Assembly (NCBI GenBank): GCA_913050175.1
Contig: CAJXAF010000006.1
Coordinates: 1 to 34,538 of the forward strand
Reading direction: 5' to 3'
Length of the DNA: 34,538 bases
Origin: an uncultured bacterium
GTDB taxonomy: Bacteria > Omnitrophota > Gorgyraeia > Duberdicusellales > 4484-171
Within the stretch, counting starts at the first letter, position 1; each line of letters starts with the position of its first letter. Below, piece after piece: positions 1 to 9,088 of this stretch. The notes beneath the pieces are model-generated. The model did not search any database. It was not told the origin of the DNA and was given only the letters and a program-made list of their open reading frames with translations. Position numbers and translations under genes: made by a program.

Positions 1-715
1 AAATGCTATTACCAAAGAAACCGCTGGTGCTGGCCCTCTTATTAAGCGCAACTGAAGTCACAGGTACAAAATTCTCATCCACGTCTAAAAAGTTAAAAAT
101 ATCTTTTACTATGCTTAAAGGATTAGAAATAAGCTCTTCGAATAAGTATGTTCTTATTTGGTCTTCAGAAAATAGAGAGTAGTAATTGCTTAGGGATTCA
201 TAATAGAAACTCCCCTTTATGCCTGACCATTTATCAGATTGCCCCCAATCACCAGAAATCTCTTTCTCTTGGTTTGCCAGCAACTCTCCATAATCTTTTA
301 ATTGATTAGCGCTATTTCTCACTTTTAAAACATGTGTTGAAAAAGCCCGGTCTAAGGGGTTACGTAAAATAACTATCAACTTAGCATGAGGAACTCTTTG
401 TTTTATCAATTTAGCTGTTGAAGAATTGTGCAGGTAACGGACTGAGGCTTCTCCGATTGCTTTTTCGCTTTTTACGTCTTTAAATAACTTTTTATATGAA
501 TCTAGATTTTTTGGCTTTAATGGTCCTTTTGGTTTATCTTGAATAAAATACTCCGGTTCTTTCTCTTGTGGCATAAAAATTTGAGGGTGCTGTCTTAAAT
601 AAAAAAATAAAGAAGTTGTAGCTGAACGTGGAGCTCCAATAATAAAAAAATTAGGAAATTTAGAGCCTGGACTATTATTTCTCTTGATATTAATTGAATT
701 TCTTATTTCTTCCAT
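1..715 (-). CDS. Sulfotransferase family protein, 3' end truncated by window edge
   Basis: Not in ORF track because it runs off the window. Reverse translation from ATG at 715: MEEIRNSINIKRNNSPGSKFPNFFIIGAPRSATTSLFFYLRQHPQIFMPQEKEPEYF..., with a PAPS-binding P-loop-like motif and RNPLDRAFSTH (3'-phosphate-binding-like motif). Overlaps the 3' end of the next gene by 26 bp. Confidence 0.88.
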   Translation of the reverse strand, partial: MEEIRNSINIKRNNSPGSKFPNFFIIGAPRSATTSLFFYLRQHPQIFMPQEKEPEYFIQDKPKGPLKPKNLDSYKKLFKDVKSEKAIGEASVRYLHNSSTAKLIKQRVPHAKLIVILRNPLDRAFSTHVLKVRNSANQLKDYGELLANQEKEISGDWGQSDKWSGIKGSFYYESLSNYYSLFSEDQIRTYLFEELISNPLSIVKDIFNFLDVDENFVPVTSVALNKRASTSGFFGNSI

Positions 716-1751
716 AAAAGACTTCCTTATAAATCTGATAAGTTTTTTCAGCGCAACTCTGCCAGCTAAATTGCTTTGACTTAGCAAACCCATTTTTAAT
801 CAGTTTATCTCTATATGAATCATTTTCTAAGATATTGCTTAACTTGCAATCGAACTCTTCTAAATCACCGGGATTGATAAAGCATACTTCTTGGTCATTA
901 TATAACTCCTTAAATACAGCAATGTCAGAGCAAACAACCGGGCAACCGCAAGCCATTGCCTCCAAAATCGGTAGGCCAAAGCCTTCAGCTAAAGACGGCA
1001 TAAGCAAAACATCAGCTATATTATAAATCTCAATAAGCTCTTTAGAACTTATTGCCGGTTCAGATATGTTAAATATTCTTTTTTTTAGTCCATGCTTGAT
1101 AATATATTTTTTCTGTTTAGCTGTAAATTTTCCGATTTTTATGAATGTGATCTCTTTATTTTTTAGAAGAAGTTTTAATATTAACTCTATGTTTTTTCGG
1201 GGAAATGATGTGCCTACGTGTAAAATAGATTTATTTTTTATTGAGTATTTTTCTTTCAGCTGGCTTCTATTGTTTAAAGTTCTAAAATTACTTGAAACTC
1301 CATAAGGTATTATGCTTATTTTATCCTCAGGATAATTAAAATGGTTTTTGATACTTTTTTTTGTAGTATTTGAAGAAGTAATTATTCTTTCTGCTCTTGG
1401 CAAAAATTTTAAATTATAATTATGTCTTAATCTGCCCAAAAAAGATGTTTCTTTAGGAATGTCCAAAGGAATTAAATCATGACAAGTTAATATTGTTATC
1501 TTGGGATCAAGATATTTAAGTAAGCCGGCATAGCTATGATCAGATATATGGTTTAATTGACCCTGATGTCTTGAAGCTATTTTGGGAAACAAGTACTCTT
1601 TATGCAAATAATGCCTTAAGAGGGGTAGATTTTTTGCCTTTATTGTAAAATCGCTAACGCCATCCGGCATAAACTTAAGTAATTCATTGGTATAGCGCTC
1701 CATACTCATTGTATTTTCACCAATAACATTTCTAAATAATACTACCTGCAT
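690..1751 (-). CDS. Glycosyltransferase family 4 (GT-B)
   Basis: IIPYGVSSNF, ILHVGTSFPRKN, MPSLAEGFGLPILEAMACGCPVVCSDIAVFKEL, the typical GT4 C-terminal donor-binding motif. Confidence 0.93.
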   Translation of the reverse strand: MQVVLFRNVIGENTMSMERYTNELLKFMPDGVSDFTIKAKNLPLLRHYLHKEYLFPKIASRHQGQLNHISDHSYAGLLKYLDPKITILTCHDLIPLDIPKETSFLGRLRHNYNLKFLPRAERIITSSNTTKKSIKNHFNYPEDKISIIPYGVSSNFRTLNNRSQLKEKYSIKNKSILHVGTSFPRKNIELILKLLLKNKEITFIKIGKFTAKQKKYIIKHGLKKRIFNISEPAISSKELIEIYNIADVLLMPSLAEGFGLPILEAMACGCPVVCSDIAVFKELYNDQEVCFINPGDLEEFDCKLSNILENDSYRDKLIKNGFAKSKQFSWQSCAEKTYQIYKEVFYGRNKKFN

Positions 1752-1760
1752 ATGCTAAAA

Positions 1761-2405
1761 TTAATTAATAAAGGATAGAAATACATCTTGAGCTTCCTTT
1801 ATGGAATCGCATTTTTTTAATTCAGACCTTAAATCTTCTTTTAAGCCACGTTGTCTTTCTTTTAAGTCTTCTATTGATTTTGGCCTCCTAAGAGGGACTT
1901 TTCCCAGATTATAAGTAAAATTGGTCCCGTAGCGCTTATTAAGCAATTCAACAGTCAAGCCAGGATTCTCTATTGTTTTATCGAACTCAGCAATAATAAA
2001 ATTATGTTTTATTTTGGCTATACGTTTATAAAAATATATATAGCTGCGGATTATAATTCTATACGACAATAGAGGATCAACGGCCAAAATTGAAGCTATT
2101 GAAAAAAGAGGGTCTCTTATAGTTACTATACAAGGTACATTGTATTTAACGGCAGTAATAATTTTCATAGGCAGATGAATTTGGCTGGGTACGCAGACTC
2201 TCTTATTCCAACTACTAAAACATTGAATAAGAAAATTATTGGCTGATTTTGGGAAACCATCAATACAGATTGCTGTATCAGGATAAACAATATTCTTGCG
2301 AAATTTAGGCATTAGCCACAAACTTTTATACAAGTAGGGATGGCTGCCAAGAAAATTTCTAGATAAATATGGGAAATTTCTTAAAAATTTAGATTTTCTT
2401 ATCAT
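1761..2405 (-). CDS. Divergent sulfotransferase-fold protein
   Basis: ICIDGFPKSANNFLIQCF resembles the sulfotransferase P-loop (GFPKSGNTWL type); VTIRDPLFSIAS resembles the 3'-phosphate motif. Confidence 0.7.
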   Translation of the reverse strand: MIRKSKFLRNFPYLSRNFLGSHPYLYKSLWLMPKFRKNIVYPDTAICIDGFPKSANNFLIQCFSSWNKRVCVPSQIHLPMKIITAVKYNVPCIVTIRDPLFSIASILAVDPLLSYRIIIRSYIYFYKRIAKIKHNFIIAEFDKTIENPGLTVELLNKRYGTNFTYNLGKVPLRRPKSIEDLKERQRGLKEDLRSELKKCDSIKEAQDVFLSFIN

Positions 2406-2435
2406 TATATTAAAAGTAATATTTATCTTCTAAAA

Positions 2436-3830
2436 TCAGTCTACCTTTAAACAAAAGTATTTTTTTCTAGCTAGGGCTAAACCTAAAAACATCCAAAGCA
2501 TTAGTCCAGGCATGGAAACCAATACCCGTGAGAATATTGCCTGGCTGAAGATAGCAACAATTATAGTCTCATTTATTATGGTAAATTGATCCTTCTTGGC
2601 TAGGCTTGTTTGAAAAGTGTTTGATAGTAACCCGAATAAAGCAATTATATAGGTAAGCCCAGCAAAGAACCCCAAGCTATAAGGCAGATAGATAATTTCA
2701 GAGTGTAGTCGCATATATTTATATTTTGATTGATTGATTCTGGCCAATAAACCTATACCGCCAAACCCCTGGCCTTTAAGGTTAAAAAGAGATTGGGGCA
2801 GGAAGACTACATATTCATGAATTCTTTTTTTTAGACTTATGTCATCTTTTATATTAGAAATACTTTGAAAACGTGAGCTCATTTGTTCATTTATTGGCGT
2901 AAAAAATAAAAATGGCATCAATAAGATACAAACTACTATGATGACTAAAAATATATGTATTTTAAACCGTTTTTTTGCTCTTAAAATAGCAAATGATACT
3001 CCTAGCATCCATCCACCCCAGGCAGAACGAACCATAGACAAAAGAAATGCTATATAGCCAAAAGTAGCTGAAGTAGCTGCTACCGCACCTCTATTATTAA
3101 ATAGCAATAGCAAACCAACTAACATTACTCGAGCGAAAACATTGGGTGAGTTTAAAGTACTAAAAACTCTGACCTTAAAACTTTCTGCTCCACCAATTGC
3201 CTTCATCTGAGAACTTATCATCCAGTATTTATCCCAATCAAAGAGAAAGATAAATTGAAGCAGGCCATATGTTCCTATTACTAAGATAATCCAGATAAAT
3301 GTTTTTTGAATTATTGCTTTGCAATGATTATAAGTCTTAAATTGTAAAATTATATGGATTCCAAAAAAAACCGGTAATATCCAAGTAAGTAATTCAAAAC
3401 TGGCACTAAACATACCATTATTTACTACCCCTAGGATATAGCCATAACCTATTGATATAAAAATCATAATAAAGGCCAGAAGGGTCTTTTTTGACAAATA
3501 ACCCAGCCGGTGGATAAAAGTAATAAGTGTTGGCGAAAGTACCAGATAGGGGGTTAAAATAACAGTATTTAAATGATCCCATTCTAATTGAAAATCTACG
3601 ACGCGGCGAATACAAGGATTTAGAACCCAAATCCATAAGATAAAACTTATATAACGAAAGGGCTTTAAAAAATAAAGCAACAAACCAGCAATAAAAGATA
3701 GCGCCGGATAGGAAATCTTAAAATAAAGACTACCTGGCCTAAGAAGACCAAAGACGACAAAAATAATGAAGACTATAATTATAATCCAGTCTGAATAAGT
3801 GTTTATATATTTTTTAATAAATTTAATCAT
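2436..3830 (-). CDS. O-antigen ligase/polymerase (Wzy/WaaL-like) multipass membrane protein
   Basis: About 10-12 hydrophobic segments; central FSTLNSPNVFARVMLVGLLLL and C-terminal RLHSEIIYLPYSLGFFAGLTYI resemble Wzy_C-type proteins; sits between glycosyltransferase genes. Confidence 0.8.
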   Translation of the reverse strand: MIKFIKKYINTYSDWIIIIVFIIFVVFGLLRPGSLYFKISYPALSFIAGLLLYFLKPFRYISFILWIWVLNPCIRRVVDFQLEWDHLNTVILTPYLVLSPTLITFIHRLGYLSKKTLLAFIMIFISIGYGYILGVVNNGMFSASFELLTWILPVFFGIHIILQFKTYNHCKAIIQKTFIWIILVIGTYGLLQFIFLFDWDKYWMISSQMKAIGGAESFKVRVFSTLNSPNVFARVMLVGLLLLFNNRGAVAATSATFGYIAFLLSMVRSAWGGWMLGVSFAILRAKKRFKIHIFLVIIVVCILLMPFLFFTPINEQMSSRFQSISNIKDDISLKKRIHEYVVFLPQSLFNLKGQGFGGIGLLARINQSKYKYMRLHSEIIYLPYSLGFFAGLTYIIALFGLLSNTFQTSLAKKDQFTIINETIIVAIFSQAIFSRVLVSMPGLMLWMFLGLALARKKYFCLKVD

Positions 3831-4762
3831 TTCTTGTAATTTAACTTTTTCCAGGCTTTAAATCCCTGCCACCGACCACGATAACTTGCAAGCAACTTCC
3901 TTAAAATTAGCCCTCTTTGGCTTGGCAAAAATCTTAATAGCTGTACAAAGCCGGGAGCATCTCTGGTGCCAACCGCTAAACACCAAACAATAAAAAAGCA
4001 TCGACTCATAGGCGATAAGTGTTTAAGCACGATAAGGGTCTCATTGTAAACATTATCAGTAAAAACAGCAGGATTAAACTCATCTCTCTTATCCAGCCCT
4101 GGACGTTCTCCTAAATAATGGTCAACAATTATATTGGGATCATAAATAATTTGCCAGTTACGCTGTTTAACTTTTAAAGAAAAATCTAATTCAAAAAACA
4201 TTATTGTGCCAGAACCACGTAAAGACTTCTCAAAGCACAAACCATCTATAGCCTCTCTTCTAAAACTCATATTAACGCCTTTTAAATGATCAACTAATCT
4301 TGGACCACCAAAACCTAAGTGGTGATTGCCAATCATTCGGCCAAACCACTGTAGTTTGCCGACTGTTTCTTTTCTTCCCTCTATAAGCTTACCATCTTTG
4401 AACATATTATCCCGGCCGCCAAGACCACCTAGTTTAGGCTCGGATAAAAAATGAGCTTCAATTTTTTCAAGCCAGGATAACGAAGCACTGGCATCATCAT
4501 CAGTAAAGACAATAATCTGACCCTTGGCTTGGCTGAGCCCTAAATTATAAGCAGGGATTGAACCAATTACATTAATAGTAAGTATGCGTAAATTTAAATT
4601 CTCCGGCCTAAAATTTTCTAAAAAATCAGTAGTAGCTTTATCCTCGGGATGAATAATTAATAGGACCTCTTCCGGCAACCGGTTTTGCTTTGTAAGAGCC
4701 ACGAGACACTGTTTAAGAAGTTCTGATCTTTTGTAGGTAGGTACGATAACGCTAATATTCAT
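3827..4762 (-). CDS. Glycosyltransferase family 2
   Basis: MNISVIVPTYKRSELLKQCLVALTKQ..., IIVFTDDDASASLSWLEKIEAHF, GANMSFRREA-like VNMSFRREAIDG. Confidence 0.93.
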   Translation of the reverse strand: MNISVIVPTYKRSELLKQCLVALTKQNRLPEEVLLIIHPEDKATTDFLENFRPENLNLRILTINVIGSIPAYNLGLSQAKGQIIVFTDDDASASLSWLEKIEAHFLSEPKLGGLGGRDNMFKDGKLIEGRKETVGKLQWFGRMIGNHHLGFGGPRLVDHLKGVNMSFRREAIDGLCFEKSLRGSGTIMFFELDFSLKVKQRNWQIIYDPNIIVDHYLGERPGLDKRDEFNPAVFTDNVYNETLIVLKHLSPMSRCFFIVWCLAVGTRDAPGFVQLLRFLPSQRGLILRKLLASYRGRWQGFKAWKKLNYKK

Positions 4763-4768
4763 AAAAAA

Positions 4769-5680
4769 TCACTTCAACCAATGGCTTAAATCTCTATTGA
4801 TCATATCTGATAGTATTAAGACATCACTTTGGAATTCTTTTATTAATACTTTTTTAAATTCTTCATCAAGGGGCTGGCGCTTTATATGTTTAGCATTTAA
4901 GTTATTAAGTATTTTTTTAATTCCTAGTGTTTTTAAACCTGCAATTTTTTTAAATTTTACAATACCCGAGGACAATTTTTTTGGTGGATCTTTTGTGAGT
5001 CGATTTATAAAATCTCGCCTATAAACCCGGTTCTGATTAAATACCTTAAAAGTAATTTTGTCATCTCTAGGAATAGATAAAAAATCTAACACTTCTTCAT
5101 AGATCTCTCTAGTCTTGCTAATAAAATCGTCAAAAATAATTATTTTAACTTGACCATGAGAGAATACACCTAATAGGCGCTTTACTTGCGCTCCTAATTT
5201 GCCTACCTCTGAATATTGCAAAAATTGTTCGGAATGATTTCTTTTAGGTAGATTAAATCCCTTTTTCCGTAAATCCTGTAAGTTCCAGGCCTCTTTGAAA
5301 GTACTGGCATCTTCATTGCGTCTATAACGCATTTGATAGTATGATGAATAAACTAAATCTACCGGGTTTCTTAACATGACTATTATTTTGGCCTTATCAT
5401 TAAACTGCTTAATATTTTTTAAAGCTACCAGAGATTGTAAATATCTTGTTGAAGCCTCACCAACAGCCTGATGGCAGATTTTAGTTTTTTTAAACAAAGA
5501 TAAGTATTGGGGCATAGTTTTAACTATCTGGTACCTACTAAAATCAGACGAAAAAAATCCCGGCTCTTTCGGAAAGCTCATAAAAATATTAGGATGGCTT
5601 GATAAATAATTGTATAAAGATGTTGTCCCGCAACGGGGCGCTCCGACTATAAAAAAATTAGGTTTAATTACTTTAGACAT
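4769..5680 (-). CDS. Sulfotransferase domain protein
   Basis: NFFIVGAPRCGTTSLYNYLSSHPNIFMSFPKEPGFFSSD and IIVMLRNPVDLVYSSYYQM, canonical sulfotransferase motifs. Confidence 0.93.
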   Translation of the reverse strand: MSKVIKPNFFIVGAPRCGTTSLYNYLSSHPNIFMSFPKEPGFFSSDFSRYQIVKTMPQYLSLFKKTKICHQAVGEASTRYLQSLVALKNIKQFNDKAKIIVMLRNPVDLVYSSYYQMRYRRNEDASTFKEAWNLQDLRKKGFNLPKRNHSEQFLQYSEVGKLGAQVKRLLGVFSHGQVKIIIFDDFISKTREIYEEVLDFLSIPRDDKITFKVFNQNRVYRRDFINRLTKDPPKKLSSGIVKFKKIAGLKTLGIKKILNNLNAKHIKRQPLDEEFKKVLIKEFQSDVLILSDMINRDLSHWLK

Positions 5681-6611
5681 TCAATATATTTTTCTTGATT
5701 GCTGCGTAACGACACTCAATTATTTTTATTACCTTTTCATCTATAAAGTTTTTATACTTATTTATTGATTTTGTATTTAGGCGGTTAAACTCACCTTTTG
5801 CAATATTGGCTTCTAAAAAATCATTTAACTTATTTACATACAATTTAGGTTTAGAAACAAAATCATTATATTGCAATAAAATGTAATTAGTTTTATTAAA
5901 CTTCGTACTATTGCTTACTTTTTCATAGCAGCTTTTTTCCAGATACTCCCATAATAAATATGCTCTTAGGTAATTTGGCCCTTCTATGAAAAGCTCTATA
6001 TCGCTCTTATCTACCCAGTAGGGGACTCTTTTCTCCTTAATAGATTTTATAATGCCTATTTCTGGAATCTGGCTATAGATTTCATTGCTATTTTGCATAT
6101 TTAATATAAGCTCATCACTAAAAGCATTATAGCTCTGGATAAGACTACTGGCACAAGCTCTTGGGTCACGAATAATATGTACTATCTTTGCCTCGGGAAA
6201 AATATCAAGAATTAATTCTGGATTCATAGTTAAAAACGGTTCATGGTATATAAATCTGATATTCTCATAAAAATTTGAGTCCAGTCTGGTTTTTAATAGT
6301 ATGCTATGAGAAAATTCTTTTAGGGATATTTTCCCTTTCAGCAATTTTGCCAGCAAGAGTATCCTTCTCTGTCGTTGCTGGCGGATAGCGCTTTCTATGT
6401 TGGCTCTTATTTCACAGATATAGAATTCATAATCTTGGCTAGAAATACCATCTGCTATCTTATGCACTATATGGGGGGTAATTAAAATATCGTGGAATAA
6501 TTCAGAGTAAGGCATGGAAGAGATAATTTCTGAAAGGACAGTCGTGCCGGATCGGGGAGATCCGATCACAAAAATTGGTGGCCTAGACTTGTATTTCATC
6601 TTAGAAGTCAT
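5673..6611 (-). CDS. Sulfotransferase family protein (Sulfotransfer_3 type)
   Basis: PIFVIGSPRSGTTVLSEIISSMP and KIVHIIRDPRACASSLIQSY. Confidence 0.88.
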   Translation of the reverse strand: MTSKMKYKSRPPIFVIGSPRSGTTVLSEIISSMPYSELFHDILITPHIVHKIADGISSQDYEFYICEIRANIESAIRQQRQRRILLLAKLLKGKISLKEFSHSILLKTRLDSNFYENIRFIYHEPFLTMNPELILDIFPEAKIVHIIRDPRACASSLIQSYNAFSDELILNMQNSNEIYSQIPEIGIIKSIKEKRVPYWVDKSDIELFIEGPNYLRAYLLWEYLEKSCYEKVSNSTKFNKTNYILLQYNDFVSKPKLYVNKLNDFLEANIAKGEFNRLNTKSINKYKNFIDEKVIKIIECRYAAIKKNILNV

Positions 6612-7811
6612 TTAATTATAAATTAGATCTTCTTTTAGATGATTTTCTAGTAAAGCTTTCATCTCTTCTATTTTTGCATTAAAAATACCCTTTTTGTTTA
6701 CCTTTACCCTTCGATTTAACTTTAAATCAAAGAGTTTGCTTCTTTGGGGAAACTTTTTGTTGAGTATAAATTTATAATCCTCTGTTCTAACCATAGTCGC
6801 TCTATTTGTTGAAGCAAAAATAGCTCTTTCGCTCTTATTATCTATATTATTAATTAAACCGATCAGATCACTACCGTCAATTTGGTTGACTCCGGCTATC
6901 TCCAAGACGCTTAATATTGTGGGTACAATATCCACCAATCCGGCTACTTTTTTAATCCGCCTGGGGAGAAAACCAAAAGACTTTGGCATTTTAATAATAA
7001 GAGGAACATGCAAGGATGTATCATCTAAACGGTCGCTGACCTTGATAACAGCACCTTGACTAAGTTCTCTGCCATGAGCTGAAGTAACAATTAAAAGAGT
7101 ATTGTCCCACAAGTTAACTGCTTTTAAAAAGTCAAAGAATCTATTCAAATACCCGTCAATGTACTTTAATTTCTGATCGTAAGAATAATGCATAGTGTCT
7201 GTATTATTTTTGTAATCTTTTTTTTCTAACTCATTCAGTTGTAAAAGAAGAAAAAAATCTTTATCTTGATTTTCTAGAACCCATCTATGCACTTTTGGTA
7301 AAATCAGAGACATTTGTTTGCTTTTATACCAAAAATTAAAATCCTTGCCATAGCTAAGTAAGTGAGAAACGCTTGGGGAGTTACTAAAACCGGCTGTCAT
7401 GAACTTGTGTTTTTTTAAAATATTAATTAAACTTTCTTTTGTATTCAAAATAGCTGAGCTATTTTCAGGTCTTTTTAGATAATCAAAGTTAAGCCTGTAG
7501 TCAGATGTTAACATAGATATGTAAGACAAGACTGTTCTTGGTGACTGACTAAAAGCATTTTCAAATATTAGGCTTTCTTTGGCAAATGTATCAATACCAG
7601 AAGAAGCGTTTGTCTCATACCCATAACAACTTAAATCGCCAGCTCTTAAACCGTCAATAGTGATAAGTATTACCTTGGAAGCATTGTTATGTAAATTAGG
7701 CTTACCTGAATCTTTTTTCCTAAAATCTAAGATAATTAAGGTTAAAGAAACTAATGCTACTAAGACTATTAGAAGCGTAGGTTTACCTTGTTTGGGATAA
7801 AGAAATGACAT
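6612..7811 (-). CDS. Membrane-anchored sulfatase / alkaline-phosphatase-superfamily protein with non-canonical active-site positions
   Basis: N-terminal TM (TLLIVLVALVSLTLIIL), VILITIDGLRAGDLSCYGYETN, FENAFSQSPRTVLSYISMLTS, VTSAHGRELSQ, LHVPLIIKMP. Confidence 0.85.
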   Translation of the reverse strand: MSFLYPKQGKPTLLIVLVALVSLTLIILDFRKKDSGKPNLHNNASKVILITIDGLRAGDLSCYGYETNASSGIDTFAKESLIFENAFSQSPRTVLSYISMLTSDYRLNFDYLKRPENSSAILNTKESLINILKKHKFMTAGFSNSPSVSHLLSYGKDFNFWYKSKQMSLILPKVHRWVLENQDKDFFLLLQLNELEKKDYKNNTDTMHYSYDQKLKYIDGYLNRFFDFLKAVNLWDNTLLIVTSAHGRELSQGAVIKVSDRLDDTSLHVPLIIKMPKSFGFLPRRIKKVAGLVDIVPTILSVLEIAGVNQIDGSDLIGLINNIDNKSERAIFASTNRATMVRTEDYKFILNKKFPQRSKLFDLKLNRRVKVNKKGIFNAKIEEMKALLENHLKEDLIYN

Positions 7812-7833
7812 AATTAATCCTTAAATTCAATAG

Positions 7834-7842
7834 ATTATATCA
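7834..7842 (-). promoter_or_regulatory. Putative extended -10 promoter (TGATATAAT) of the sulfatase/sulfotransferase/glycan operon
   Basis: Minus-strand TGATATAAT 23 nt upstream of the ATG at 7811, in the only sizeable gap (140 bp) above this gene run; the -35 box is weak. Confidence 0.5.
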
Positions 7843-7951
7843 AAAAAACTATTTATCCACTAATAAAACAATCACTATCAAGATATGGCTAAATAAGAGT
7901 ATTATCTGAATTCTTATAGGTTTTGTAATGGTAGGATTAAATAGAAAAACT

Positions 7952-8383
7952 CTAATTTGATTGATCCAAAAGAAAGGCTTTAATTTTTTCTTTAATGCTG
8001 TCTCTGATCTTGCCTGTGGCTTTGAGCTTATCCTCCCAGGACCCGGAAAAACTTGAAGGATCATTAAATTCCCAACTTAGGCGTTTAGCCGGGGAAGGAA
8101 AATTAGGACATCTCTGACCTTGGGCTTGGCTGCAAACAGTAATAATATAATCGTAGGTTTTGGCGTGGCTGTGCAGGTCAAAGACACTTTTTGTGGTTTT
8201 ATTTGAAATATCAATTCCGATCTCCTGCATTGATTCAACAGCCAAGGGGTTTAGCTTACCGGGCTCAATGCCGGCGCTTTCAACTTCAAACCTATCAGAA
8301 GCAATATCATTTAATAAAGCCTCAGCCATTTGGCTGCGGGCTGAATTATGAATGCAGATAAATAAAACTCTTATTTTTCCCAT
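7952..8383 (-). CDS. arsC: Thioredoxin-type arsenate reductase (LMW-PTP family)
   Basis: VLFICIHNSARSQMAEALLN (CX5R P-loop), resolving cysteines in VCSQAQGQRCPNFP, SWEFNDPSSF. Confidence 0.88.
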   Translation of the reverse strand: MGKIRVLFICIHNSARSQMAEALLNDIASDRFEVESAGIEPGKLNPLAVESMQEIGIDISNKTTKSVFDLHSHAKTYDYIITVCSQAQGQRCPNFPSPAKRLSWEFNDPSSFSGSWEDKLKATGKIRDSIKEKIKAFLLDQSN

Positions 8384-8394
8384 AGTAAAAAGAA

Positions 8395-9072
8395 TTATTT
8401 ATCCGTAATATTTCTTTCGTCAAAGTAATCTAAATCAGTAATCGGTACTATGACTGAAGTAGCAATATTAGTTAGATGGGCAGCAATGCGCTTAAAATAC
8501 CTGGCTAAAAGAGTAAAGCAAACGGCTTCATTTACTGAGAGCTCACTTTTTGCTACTCTTTTTAAGATAGAATCGCAACGATTGGATATTTCTTTTTTGA
8601 GGGCCCAGGTTTTCTCTGCCTCATTTTCATCAGATTCCATAAAGGCTTTTTTCGTATCAACAAATAATTCAGAGATCTCCTCCTCTATATTGTTAAAAAG
8701 GTCTTTATACTTTTCTTTATTAAGCGGAGTCTCGGCCAATTTACTGACTTCAAAGATATTTTTAGCGTAATCGCCGAGACGCTCAGCATCCTTTATTACG
8801 CTCATAAGTAATAGACAAGTTGATACGTCTACGGATGGCTGTATAGAAAGATGACCGATAATTCGCTTTCTTATATCCCGCTGCAATTCATTGACTTTTC
8901 TATCAATAGAATAGATCTTATCCCTTAAACCATCTTCAGCAATATTATCAAGCAATTTTGCACAGACAGCATTAAACATAATTTGTGAATCATCTAGCAT
9001 GTTTTTAAATTCATCTAATACCTGCTTTAAGAAATCCTGTCCTTTCCAGAAGTGTAGTAAATTCTTAAACAT
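8395..9072 (-). CDS. PhoU / DUF47-like phosphate regulatory protein
   Basis: All-helical protein; ADDIRxxI-like NELQRDIRKRIIGHLS and IKDAERLGDYAKNIFEV motifs typical of PhoU; next to a Na/Pi cotransporter gene. Confidence 0.87.
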   Translation of the reverse strand: MFKNLLHFWKGQDFLKQVLDEFKNMLDDSQIMFNAVCAKLLDNIAEDGLRDKIYSIDRKVNELQRDIRKRIIGHLSIQPSVDVSTCLLLMSVIKDAERLGDYAKNIFEVSKLAETPLNKEKYKDLFNNIEEEISELFVDTKKAFMESDENEAEKTWALKKEISNRCDSILKRVAKSELSVNEAVCFTLLARYFKRIAAHLTNIATSVIVPITDLDYFDERNITDK

Positions 9073-9088
9073 AATTACCTCCTCTACG

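Noticed and set aside
3418-3636. 72-aa minus-strand ORF
   Set aside because: Wholly inside the O-antigen ligase-like CDS in another frame; no independent support.
7849-8064. 71-aa minus-strand ORF
   Set aside because: Mostly out-of-frame overlap with arsC; no SD or recognisable motif, despite a hydrophobic tail past the arsC stop.
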